From an uncultured Christensenella sp. (GTDB taxonomy: Bacteria; Bacillota; Clostridia; Christensenellales; UBA1242), in contig CAJUBT010000004.1 in the NCBI GenBank assembly GCA_910584815.1, positions 1 to 43,951 on the forward strand: a DNA stretch of 43,951 bases, in the 5' to 3' direction. The number at the start of each line of letters is the position of its first letter. Positions within the stretch are counted from its first letter, which is position 1. Below, one piece after another: positions 9,817 through 20,428 of the stretch. The notes below the pieces were generated by a model. It did no database searches and was not told where the DNA came from. It saw nothing but the letters and a program-made list of their open reading frames with translations. Made by a program: the position numbers and the translations under genes.

Positions 9817-9854
9817 AAAGCACCTAAACGGTTTATATGTTTAGGTGCTTTTTT
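9817..9854 (+). terminator. Second attenuator hairpin of the His leader
   Basis: A perfect 13-bp stem AAAGCACCTAAAC / GTTTAGGTGCTTT, a 9-base loop and a TTTTTT tail. It directly follows the first hairpin. The 3' arm of hairpin 1 (CCGTTTTTGGT, 9802-9812) can alternatively pair with ACCTAAACGG (9822-9831), which would break both terminators at once. Confidence 0.85.
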
Positions 9855-9984
9855 GTAAATTAACCTAATGTTAAAACTTTAAAAAGATATATATTCAAAT
9901 TTTAAACAAAAACAAATTTTAAATTTAAAAAATTAAATGTAAAACAAAAAAAATAAATAAGAAATAAAAAGGAAATATAGAAAA

Positions 9985-11709
9985 ATGAAAAATACAAATT
10001 TAAACAGATTAACTGTAACAGAATTAGAAATATTTGATAAACTTGCAAAAGCATATGCTTATAATAACATTCCAATAATTATGGCAGATTACACCCCACA
10101 GCGCGGTGGAATTTTAAGCGAATTTGTTGCAAGTGGTGGTAGGGCTTATATGGCTGGGGGCAGCAATGGACAACAGTTTTTTAAAAATATCCCTCAATTC
10201 ACCACTCCTTATGATACTTACTTAGAAAGAGACCCTAATGAAATAGAAAACATTGTTGCAACTCTTCCAATTGGAATTGTTGATGATAAATTTGCAACTT
10301 TCAATTATGATGCTGTAGGAGATATGGTATGGACTAAAACCGTTCAAAAAAGATTAGGCGGAAGAGTTGTTGCTGCAAGTGAACAAAGTTTTAGAGAATA
10401 CTTTGAAGAAAAAACAAATTTATTAGATATTTTAAAAGGTGCAGGGTTAACCCAATATGCAATTCCATCAACTGTTATAAGAAACAGTAAACCACTTGGA
10501 GATATTCAGTCTCAAATAATGTACAATAAACTTGCCGATGCTAGTGGTAGAATTGTTGTTCAAAAATGTGGCGAGGGTATGACAGAAATAGGTGGGGGAG
10601 GAAGCACTGAAATTGTTTCAACCTACGAAGAATTTAAAGAAATTGTTACTGCAGATAGACCTTGTTTTTTAAAAGTTTCACAATTTGTTGCAGGCAGTAA
10701 CAGCAACCTTTCTTTAACTGTTGGTAACACAGTGCCAAGCGAAACAATGTTAGGTGCAACTAAAAACCAACTTTTGCCCGATGAAAACCGTTTTACTGGT
10801 GAAGTTTTGGAACCATTACAAGAAAGAGCAAGAGCTTTAGGCATAAATGAAAGTAACATTGTTGTAAATGTTCAACCAGCAACTCTTAAAGTGGTTGGAG
10901 ACCCTGAACTAACTCCTGGTGCAACAAATGGGGTGGGAAATCAATTAAATTATAAATTTAACCCTGAAATATTAGACACGATTTATGAAATTGGTCAAAA
11001 ACTTGGCACCTTTATGGCATTATGCGGAAAAGTTGGAATGTGCGGTTTAGATTTAATAATAACAAAAGAAGGTCAAGTTTACATAAACGAACTTAACGAC
11101 CGTCAACAAGGTCCAACCGAAAGTGCAAGTTTAAATAACGAAGCAAATGGATTGCCTGGAATATTAAGAGAATCTTTCATATTAAATTATGCCGATTTGA
11201 AAAAACCAGAAGTGGTTAATTATTTAACAGAAATGAATGAAAGAAGTAGAGAAATTTACGATGCTTCTACTCAAATTCCAAGTCCATTCTACATAAAGGT
11301 TTGTGCAAAAGAAGATTGCTTTAGTATGGCAGATTTGTCTGCAGGAGATTATTCTGTAACAAGAGATGAACAAGGTGAATATACTTGGAATTTAGAACAA
11401 GACAAACAATTAGAAGAAATGCCAAGTGTTGACATAACAGAACCAGAAACCACTGTTAGAATTAACACTTGCAGTGCAAAAGAGGGAGATTTTGTGCCAG
11501 AAGGCTCACAACTATTAAGAATTAATGGCATTGCAACAAGTGAAACTGCACCTTTTGAAATTAACGAGGAAGGCTTGTCTGTGCTTGCAGAAAGTTGGTT
11601 AGACCCAATAAGAGCATTATATCAACAAACTTTATCTACAACCCAAACCGCAAATATGAATATATCTTCTTTAACACAACCTGTTGAAGCCCAAGGCTTT
11701 GAACAATAA
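9985..11709 (+). CDS. ATP-grasp domain ligase, unknown substrate
   Basis: 574 residues. Residues ~150-375 have ATP-grasp features: VVQKCGEGMTEIGGGGSTEIV (Lys and Gly-rich loop), PCFLKVSQFVAGSNSN, then CGLDLII (D356) and YINELNDRQQGPTES with E369, N371 and R373 as likely Mg-ATP ligands. Such enzymes join a carboxylate to an amine via an acyl phosphate. About 200 further residues follow (376-574), with an ATP-grasp-like AKEGDFVPEGSQLLRI turn near 500; I do not recognise this part. The N-terminal ~150 residues are also unassigned. It is cytosolic, and the start has AAAAAGGAAA upstream. Expression is probably set by the His-codon attenuator, suggesting histidine or charged tRNA-His is a substrate or signal; carnosine-synthase-like dipeptide ligases are one precedent, but that is a guess. 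Confidence 0.7.
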   Translation: MKNTNLNRLTVTELEIFDKLAKAYAYNNIPIIMADYTPQRGGILSEFVASGGRAYMAGGSNGQQFFKNIPQFTTPYDTYLERDPNEIENIVATLPIGIVDDKFATFNYDAVGDMVWTKTVQKRLGGRVVAASEQSFREYFEEKTNLLDILKGAGLTQYAIPSTVIRNSKPLGDIQSQIMYNKLADASGRIVVQKCGEGMTEIGGGGSTEIVSTYEEFKEIVTADRPCFLKVSQFVAGSNSNLSLTVGNTVPSETMLGATKNQLLPDENRFTGEVLEPLQERARALGINESNIVVNVQPATLKVVGDPELTPGATNGVGNQLNYKFNPEILDTIYEIGQKLGTFMALCGKVGMCGLDLIITKEGQVYINELNDRQQGPTESASLNNEANGLPGILRESFILNYADLKKPEVVNYLTEMNERSREIYDASTQIPSPFYIKVCAKEDCFSMADLSAGDYSVTRDEQGEYTWNLEQDKQLEEMPSVDITEPETTVRINTCSAKEGDFVPEGSQLLRINGIATSETAPFEINEEGLSVLAESWLDPIRALYQQTLSTTQTANMNISSLTQPVEAQGFEQ

Positions 11710-12196
11710 TAAATTCTAGCATTTTGTTTTTTAAAACAGGCAAAAATTATAATAGTTAATTTTATTTATCTTAATTTACTTAAATAAAAAAAAATTATCT
11801 TATTATATTAAATTGTTTTATTTAATTATTTATATCAGCATAAATTTTATTTGCTTATAAATTATAATATTTTAGTAAGTATAAAAACTTAAATAAAATA
11901 AAACTATTTTAAGTTTTGTAGATAATGTTTGCTATTTTAAACTTAATTAACAAGCTATAATTAAGGTTAAATTTAGTTTTATATATAATTAAAAATTAAT
12001 AAAATGTAGTTTCTTTATAAAAAGGCTACATTTTTTTTATAATACCAAGTAATTTGACTTAGCGAAAAAATGAACATATAATATTAAAAATTCAAACAAT
12101 GTATAAAATTGTTATATTAAAAACAAGTTTATTTTTATTGTTTTAAACTTAAAAATACTATTAAAAGATTTTTTTATTATTATAAAAGGAAAAACT
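11710..12196. other. Intergenic region with one terminator
   Basis: About 490 AT-rich bases between the ATP-grasp gene and an unknown membrane protein. Apart from the hairpin at 12001-12038, no gene or leader peptide was found. Confidence 0.45.
12001..12038 (+). terminator. Intrinsic terminator downstream of ATP-grasp gene
   Basis: Stem AAAATGTAG / CTACATTTT with a run of eight T's. It lies 290 bases after the stop codon, so the ATP-grasp mRNA would carry a long 3' untranslated region. Confidence 0.65.
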
Positions 12197-13261
12197 ATGA
12201 AATTATCTGATCTTTCAGAAGAAGAAATTAATAAGATTAAAAATCAATTAATAGAAAATGGAACTATTTTTCAAAAGAAAAAGAAACTAAGCTACGATAC
12301 AAAGTTTTTCGAAACAGTAACGATATCAAACATATTAATTAAATTCTTTTTGTTTTTTACCTTAGGAATATATGCAATAATTAATTTAATTGGGTTTGTT
12401 TTATCTATTCTTTACAATAATAATACCAAAATAGTAACAGTTATAGGTGTTTCTGCCATTTGTTTTATAGTTTTTGCCATTTTTAGAAATATAAATACTA
12501 ATAAAAATAAAGAAGAATTTGCCATATATGTAAAGGATGACAATTTTATTTTTAATTATTGTAATGATGTTCTAAGTACACCAGATCTTTTTTATTCTCT
12601 TCCCTACGATAGCATTAAGAAGATAGAGTTTTTAATATATACATTAAGAAAAAAAGATATTTATGGTAGCGTAACTTTCACCTTTACTGTTTGTGGTTAT
12701 GATATTAGTTATATAATAAGGTTTACAAACCTTACAAATATTCAAAAACTTTTAAAAAGTAAATTTCCATCATTATTAAAAAATCTAATTATAGATGGTA
12801 AAAGTATATATCTAACCGAGCCTAGAAAAAACAAACATAAATTAAAATTCATTTTAATTTCATTAACCACTTTAGTAATGTCTGTTTTATTATTTATCAT
12901 TCCTTACATTCTAAACTATCATAGTATAGCACTTATAATTTCTAGTATTGTTTTATTTATAACGGCAATAAATATTTTTTTATCGTGTTACATTTATACT
13001 TTCTATTTAGTGCAGGGAATAATTATAAGCAGTGTTTTTATAATTATAGGCTTTTGTGTTCCATTATTTATAATTGAAAACAGTGGAATTGCATTTATGA
13101 ATTTTGTTATTTTAAATAATGAAGTGTTAATGCCAACTGTTTTTGGCATTATTGGTGTGTGTATCTATAGTTATATTATTAATATAATTATAAGTAAAAT
13201 CTATTATATATTAAAAAGTAAAAGGGAATTAGATTTAAAAGCAGGTTCTTACGAACAATAA
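12197..13261 (+). CDS. Unknown multi-pass membrane protein
   Basis: 354 residues. There is an N-terminal hydrophilic segment (about 1-45, SDLSEEEINKIKNQL), two membrane helices at about 47-70 and 79-97, a soluble domain at about 105-210, and five or six more helices from about 215 to 340, ending in a short charged tail. The soluble part (…YSLPYDSIKKIEFLIYTLRKKD…) recalls bacterial PH-like domains of membrane proteins, where a strand-turn reads PYxxIxxIE; this is a weak guess. Start supported by AAAAGGAAAA about 6 bases before the ATG. It is a lone gene upstream of the rRNA operon, and no function can be proposed. Confidence 0.7.
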   Translation: MKLSDLSEEEINKIKNQLIENGTIFQKKKKLSYDTKFFETVTISNILIKFFLFFTLGIYAIINLIGFVLSILYNNNTKIVTVIGVSAICFIVFAIFRNINTNKNKEEFAIYVKDDNFIFNYCNDVLSTPDLFYSLPYDSIKKIEFLIYTLRKKDIYGSVTFTFTVCGYDISYIIRFTNLTNIQKLLKSKFPSLLKNLIIDGKSIYLTEPRKNKHKLKFILISLTTLVMSVLLFIIPYILNYHSIALIISSIVLFITAINIFLSCYIYTFYLVQGIIISSVFIIIGFCVPLFIIENSGIAFMNFVILNNEVLMPTVFGIIGVCIYSYIINIIISKIYYILKSKRELDLKAGSYEQ

Positions 13262-13518
13262 AATAAAAAATAAAGCATTTATATCAAATTTTTTAAACAT
13301 TTTTAACTTAACTAAAGTTGAAAAATTCTTATAAAATCATAAAAAACATATAAAAAATAGAAAATTTTCAATTAAAAAATAAACATAAAAAGCCAAAAAT
13401 AACCCTAATTTGTGTGTTAAAAAGGGTAAAAATGGGAATATTTAAAAAACACACGGAAGAGTGTTCGTAAAAATGCCTTAAAATTCTAAAATTTCTTTAC
13501 ATTTTTTAAAAATAGTTG
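13262..13518. other. Spacer between membrane protein and rRNA promoter
   Basis: About 260 AT-rich bases. The weak repeat AACAC…GTGTT at about 13449-13465 may act as a terminator for the membrane protein but lacks a good T-run. No 16S rRNA or tRNA sequence is present. Confidence 0.4.
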
Positions 13519-13547
13519 TTGACACAGGTTTTTGTATATGGTATTCT
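13519..13547 (+). promoter_or_regulatory. rRNA operon promoter, directly upstream of 23S
   Basis: -35 TTGACA (13519-13524), 17-base spacer, -10 TATTCT (13542-13547) with extended -10 TGG at 13539-13541. Transcription would begin near 13554, about 360 bases before mature 23S. The presence of a full promoter here means 23S-5S does not depend on an upstream 16S transcript. Confidence 0.75.
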
Positions 13548-13588
13548 TGCCTTGTCACTGAATGTGACTGCGCTACGGCGTAACAAAT

Positions 13589-13638
13589 AGCACCATCACA
13601 ACTGCATATTTATTATATATTAGAGTTAGACAAATATC
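13589..13638 (+). repeat. 5' arm of pre-23S processing stalk
   Basis: This ~50-base segment (begins AGCACCATCACAACTGCA, ends CAAATATC) is nearly the reverse complement of 16884-16933. In the precursor the two arms would pair across the whole 23S, forming the long stem that RNase III-type enzymes cut. Confidence 0.85.
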
Positions 13639-13915
13639 GAGTTTGAAGTTTTGTCTTTACTATAAAGATACAAACTTTAAAACGCTTATTATAAACAAAA
13701 ACAAAACTAAATTAATTTAGTTATAGTTTTTTCGTTTAAACGTGTAATATGTATTTTCAATTTCAAATAAATAAACCGATTTGATTAAAAATTCAATTAC
13801 GCTGAGTAAAATAACAAGAAATATGTCAAGATTATTTATCATAGACTTTTTGAAAGCAAATTCGAAAGAATTCATGATTATTGATTAGAGAAGAAAAACT
13901 GGAAACAGTTTTTTA

Positions 13916-16852
<2,937 letters not shown>

Positions 16853-16883
16853 GAAAAATCTTGACAACGCTTGATTTTACTTA

Positions 16884-16933
16884 GATATTTGTTAAGGTTT
16901 AATATATATTAAATGTGCAGTTGTGATGGTGCT
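16884..16933 (+). repeat. 3' arm of pre-23S processing stalk
   Basis: Reverse complement, with few mismatches, of 13589-13638 (GATATTTG … GTGCAGTTGTGATGGTGCT). The most conserved part is the outer ~18 bp, consistent with a selected stem. Confidence 0.85.
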
Positions 16934-17010
16934 ACACCCCTCTTTTTAAGCAAATTTTTTAAAAAAGAGTAAATTACTTGATTATTCTAGTGAAAACTAT
17001 TATAATACCA

Positions 17011-17130
17011 GTGATGGTGAAGATAGAGAGAAGGTTCCACCCGTTCCCATACCGAACACGGAAGTTAAGATTCTCATCGCCAAATATACTTGGCTAGAAA
17101 TGGCCCGGGAAATCAGGACATCGCCATCGC
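17011..17130 (+). rRNA. rrf: 5S ribosomal RNA
   Basis: Contains the universal 5S segment CCCGTTCCCATACCGAACACGG followed by AAGTTAAG. The ends pair (GTGATGGTG / CATCGCCATCGC) as in the 5S helix I. It lies about 160 bases after 23S with no tRNA between, and is followed at once by a terminator. Confidence 0.95.
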
Positions 17131-17136
17131 ATCATT

Positions 17137-17163
17137 AAAACCACCGCACGAGGTGGTTTTTTT
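17137..17163 (+). terminator. rRNA operon terminator
   Basis: Perfect stem AAAACCACC / GGTGGTTTT with a 6-base loop and a run of T's, six bases after 5S. Confidence 0.9.
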
Positions 17164-17295
17164 GTTTTTAAAATGCTATTATTTATTTAAAAATTAAAAC
17201 TTTAACATTTAATAAAACATTTTTTATTTAAATTAAGGTTTAAAAATATGTATATTTAATAAATAAACTTACTTAATTATTTATTTAAAACCTAA

Positions 17296-17386
17296 TTGAC
17301 ATTAAAAAATATGTAAAATACTATGTATTAAAATTTATAAAAACTATTTATAATTTGTTTACAAAATAAATACTATTTTATATAAT
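17296..17386 (+). promoter_or_regulatory. Two promoter candidates for nfeD-stomatin
   Basis: First: TTGACA (17296-17301), 17-base spacer, TACTAT (17319-17324). Second: TTTACA (17358-17363), 17-base spacer, TATAAT (17381-17386). Both point to the nfeD start at 17463; the second is closer and has a perfect -10. Confidence 0.55.
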
Positions 17387-17462
17387 ATTAACATAAAGTT
17401 ATTATATTTTAAGTCTATTATAAATTTATAATAAATATTATTAATTAAAGAGGGAATACAAA

Positions 17463-18038
17463 ATGTGGGTTTATATTTGGTTAGGAGTTCTGGCACTTTC
17501 TTTAATAGTAGAATTTATTTCTATGGAACTTGTTTCAATTTGGGTGTCTGTTGGTAGTTTAGTTGCTATGATTCTAGCCTTTTGCAATGTTTCAATAACA
17601 ATTCAATTAATTGTTTTTGGTGTTGTAACAATAGCGTGTATATTAGGGTTAAGAAGAATTGCATTAAAATTCTTTTTCCGTAATAAAGGTAAAACTAATT
17701 TAGATGCTATAATTGGCACAACTTATAAGTTACTTAAAAAAGTAAATGCTGAAGAGTTAGGCTCCATTAAAGTTAATGGTGTTGAATGGTCTGTAAAAAG
17801 TTTAGATAATGAAGAAATTGATGCTGGAAATTTTGTAGAGATAGTTTCGGTTGATGGTAATAAATTTATTGTTAAAAAAGTAACAAATTCATCTAAAAAA
17901 GTTGAGAATATAGAAACAACTAAAACTGATGAAGAAAACACAGTTGATAGTGTTGAAAATAAACCTAAAACAAAAAATACTGAAAAAAAGACTAAACCTA
18001 AAACCGAGAAAAAATCTGCAAATTCTAGTAAAGAATAA
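17463..18038 (+). CDS. NfeD-like membrane protein
   Basis: 191 residues. Hydrophobic segments at about 3-20 and 25-65 are followed by a basic stretch (RRIALKFFFRNKGKTN) and an OB-fold-like domain at about 78-140 (IIGTTYKLLKKV … GSIKVNGVEWSVKS … FVEIVSVDGNKFIVKKV), the order of short NfeD proteins. These partner with SPFH/stomatin proteins in membrane microdomains. The last ~50 residues are a Lys/Thr/Glu-rich tail, longer than usual. It precedes the stomatin gene by 110 bases, the usual nfeD-stomatin pair. Ribosome binding site GAGGGA. Confidence 0.87.
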   Translation: MWVYIWLGVLALSLIVEFISMELVSIWVSVGSLVAMILAFCNVSITIQLIVFGVVTIACILGLRRIALKFFFRNKGKTNLDAIIGTTYKLLKKVNAEELGSIKVNGVEWSVKSLDNEEIDAGNFVEIVSVDGNKFIVKKVTNSSKKVENIETTKTDEENTVDSVENKPKTKNTEKKTKPKTEKKSANSSKE

Positions 18039-18148
18039 GTTATATTTTAAATATTTATTGAAATTAAAATTTTTTAAATTGTTAAATATTGTGTAATTAA
18101 AAAAGCACAATTTTTAAATATATTTTATAAAGGAGTAAAAAATTTTTT

Positions 18149-19069
18149 ATGTCACCAATTTTAATAGTTTTAATTGTATTAATTGTATTGGCTGTAGTAA
18201 TTTTAAGCACAAGCATAAAGGTTGTAAAACAATCAACAGCCAGAGTTGTTGAAAGGCTTGGAAAATTCAACAAAATTTTAACAACAGGTGTGCATTTTAT
18301 TCTACCATTTTTTGATAGATGCTTACCTGAAATTAGTTTAAAAGAAAAGGTTGCAGATTTCCCACCTCAACCAATTATTACAAAAGATAATGTTACAATG
18401 CAAATTGATACTGTTGTATATTATCAAATTACCGACCCAAAAATGTATTGCTATGGTGTTGAAAGACCTATTGCAGCTATTGAGAACTTAACTGCCACAA
18501 CTTTAAGAAATATTGTTGGCGAATTGGAACTTGATGAAACTTTAACAAGTAGAGACACAGTAAACTCTAAAATGAGAGCAATATTAGATGAAGCAACTGA
18601 TCCTTGGGGTATTAAAATAAACCGTGTAGAACTTAAAAACATTGACCCACCAAGAGCAATTAGAGAAGCAATGGAAAAGCAAATGCGTGCAGAACGCGAA
18701 AGACGTGAAGCTATTTTACTTGCAGAAGGTGAAAAGAAAAGTAACATTCTTATTGCAGAAGGTGAAAAGGAAGCTACAATTTTAAGAGCAGAAGCTCAAA
18801 AAGCAGCTCTTATAGCAGAAGCAGAAGGTAAAGCAACAGCTATTAAAAAGATTGTAGAAGCTAGACCTGATAAAGCATATTTAACATTAGAATCTTACGA
18901 AGCTTTAAAATCTATAGCAGATGGCAACAGCACAAAACTTATTGTTCCAAGCAATGTTGCAGATTTATCTAGTCTTGTAGCATCTTTAGGGGAAATTGCA
19001 AGCACATCTAAAGATAAACCAAACAAAAAGCAAGATAAAAAACCTTCTCAACCTAAAGAAAGTAAATAA
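18149..19069 (+). CDS. SPFH/band 7 (stomatin-like) membrane protein
   Basis: 306 residues. One N-terminal membrane helix (about 4-22) is followed by the band 7 domain (STARVVERLGKFNKILTTGVHFILPFFD, later ITKDNVTMQIDTVVYYQITDP) and an Ala/Glu-rich coiled coil with repeats of AEGEKx (about 190-235), as in QmcA/stomatin proteins. It probably forms oligomeric scaffolds in the cell membrane with the NfeD partner just upstream. A Lys-rich tail ends the protein. Start has AAAGGAG upstream. Confidence 0.92.
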   Translation: MSPILIVLIVLIVLAVVILSTSIKVVKQSTARVVERLGKFNKILTTGVHFILPFFDRCLPEISLKEKVADFPPQPIITKDNVTMQIDTVVYYQITDPKMYCYGVERPIAAIENLTATTLRNIVGELELDETLTSRDTVNSKMRAILDEATDPWGIKINRVELKNIDPPRAIREAMEKQMRAERERREAILLAEGEKKSNILIAEGEKEATILRAEAQKAALIAEAEGKATAIKKIVEARPDKAYLTLESYEALKSIADGNSTKLIVPSNVADLSSLVASLGEIASTSKDKPNKKQDKKPSQPKESK

Positions 19070-19228
19070 ATTTTATAAATATTAAACAAAACGGATTTTT
19101 AATTTTATTTAATTAAATATTATTAAACATTTTATATATTTAATAAAGAATTTATAAACAATAATTAATATTAATTATTAATTAATTTAAACATTTTAAA
19201 TGTTTTAGTTTAAATAAAAAGTAACTAT

Positions 19229-19274
19229 AAAAAGATATCCACTTTTTAATAAAAATTGTGCATATCTTTTTTTT
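19229..19274 (+). terminator. Intrinsic terminator after stomatin gene
   Basis: Stem AAAAAGATATCCAC / GTGCATATCTTTTT with one mismatch, followed by more T's. Confidence 0.75.
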
Positions 19275-19364
19275 ATTTATAATGTATTAAAAATTTATTT
19301 TTGGTTTTATTTAAACTTTATAATATTAACACATAATAAGGTAAATTAATACAATGATAATAAG

Positions 19365-19505
19365 ATGAAAGCAGATGAAATAAATGCAATGGCACTTGTG
19401 CTTGCAAAAATGATAGCAGATAATAAAACTAAAAGAGAAATTGCAGATGTAAAACTTTTATTGCAACAAATAATCTGTAATCTTTGTACATATTTATTAG
19501 ATTAA
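19365..19505 (+). CDS. 46-residue small protein
   Basis: Reads MKADEINAMALVLAKMIADN … and ends NLCTYLLD, stop TAA. It is amphipathic, Ala/Leu/Lys rich, predicted all-helical, with two Cys near the end (ICNLC). Composition is unlike chance AT-rich sequence. No strong ribosome binding site is seen; instead TTAACA (19326-19331) and TACAAT (19350-19355), 18 bases apart, place the transcript start about 3 bases before the ATG (near-leaderless). Function unknown. Confidence 0.6.
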   Translation: MKADEINAMALVLAKMIADNKTKREIADVKLLLQQIICNLCTYLLD

Positions 19506-19795
19506 AAATATATTAATATTAAAGTTTGTTTTTATTTTTATATTAGGTTTTAGTAAACACAAAATGTATTTGTTAGTTCTAATATAAATAGTTTTAAATA
19601 CTCTTGCAATATATATATTTTTCTAACTTTGAAATTATAAAATAGTATAATAAAAATGTTTAAGCATTTATAGTTAAATTTGTATATATATTATCAATAA
19701 ATATTAATTATTTGTTCCTTTAAATTACAAATATTAAAAATTAAATTTTTAAAAATAGGTTAAACCTTATATTATGTTAAATGGTTTTTAATGTT

Positions 19796-19996
19796 TTAAT
19801 TCGAACTTAATTTTATTTCTTCAATTAATTTAAAATATTCTTCCCATTTATTTTGCCTAATTGGCATAGGTGTATGGTTATCAAAAAATAAAACAAGGGC
19901 AGGAGATATATCATTCCACTTGTTAACTGTTTCATATTTAACTAAGTGCCCATTTGTTATTAAATTTTTTGCCCTTGCGTGATAATTAAAATACAT
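19796..19996 (-). CDS. 66-residue conserved-looking small protein
   Basis: Begins MYFNYHARAKNLITNGHLV and ends with a Trp/Glu-rich stretch (NKWEEYFKLIEEIKL). The mixed, low-repetition composition, including PALVLFFDNHTPMPIR, suggests a real folded protein. There is no good ribosome binding site before the ATG. It stands alone between two rightward units. I do not recognise the family. Confidence 0.6.
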   Translation of the reverse strand: MYFNYHARAKNLITNGHLVKYETVNKWNDISPALVLFFDNHTPMPIRQNKWEEYFKLIEEIKLSSN

Positions 19997-20428
19997 ACTT
20001 TTAATTTATGCAAATTTTAAAGTTTTATAAGTATGGTTTTATAATTATAAAAAATTACACTTTTAATTTTTATATAAAAATCAAACCCTTTGAAATTTAA
20101 ATTAGATATAATAAATTAGATAGTATAATTTTTTTAATATTATTAAATAAATGAATAATGAATATATTACTTATGATTAATATTTTAAAAAGATAATAGA
20201 TAATAATTTTTATTATTCAATGTAAAATAAAAAATCTTTACAAATATTTATTATATATAGTATAATATATTTATAATATTGAATTAATATTAGTTTAATT
20301 AAGTTAATTTAAGGTTTATAACTAATTTTAATTAAAATGCAAAACATTAATGTTTAAACTGCATTAATTATGCTAAAACTATTATTAAAATGTTTGAGAA
20401 TTAATAAAGGGGAAAGGAGTATAGCACT
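19997..20428. other. Intergenic region upstream of transglutaminase-like gene
   Basis: Very AT-rich. It contains a good promoter candidate, TTTACA (20237-20242), 18-base spacer, TATAAT (20261-20266), for the next gene, which would give an untranslated leader of about 155 bases. No leader peptide with a run of one codon was seen there. Confidence 0.5.

Noticed and set aside
20237..20428. Third leader-peptide attenuator before the transglutaminase-like gene
   Set aside because: A promoter and ~155-base leader are present, but there is no small ORF with a run of one codon and no terminator hairpin.
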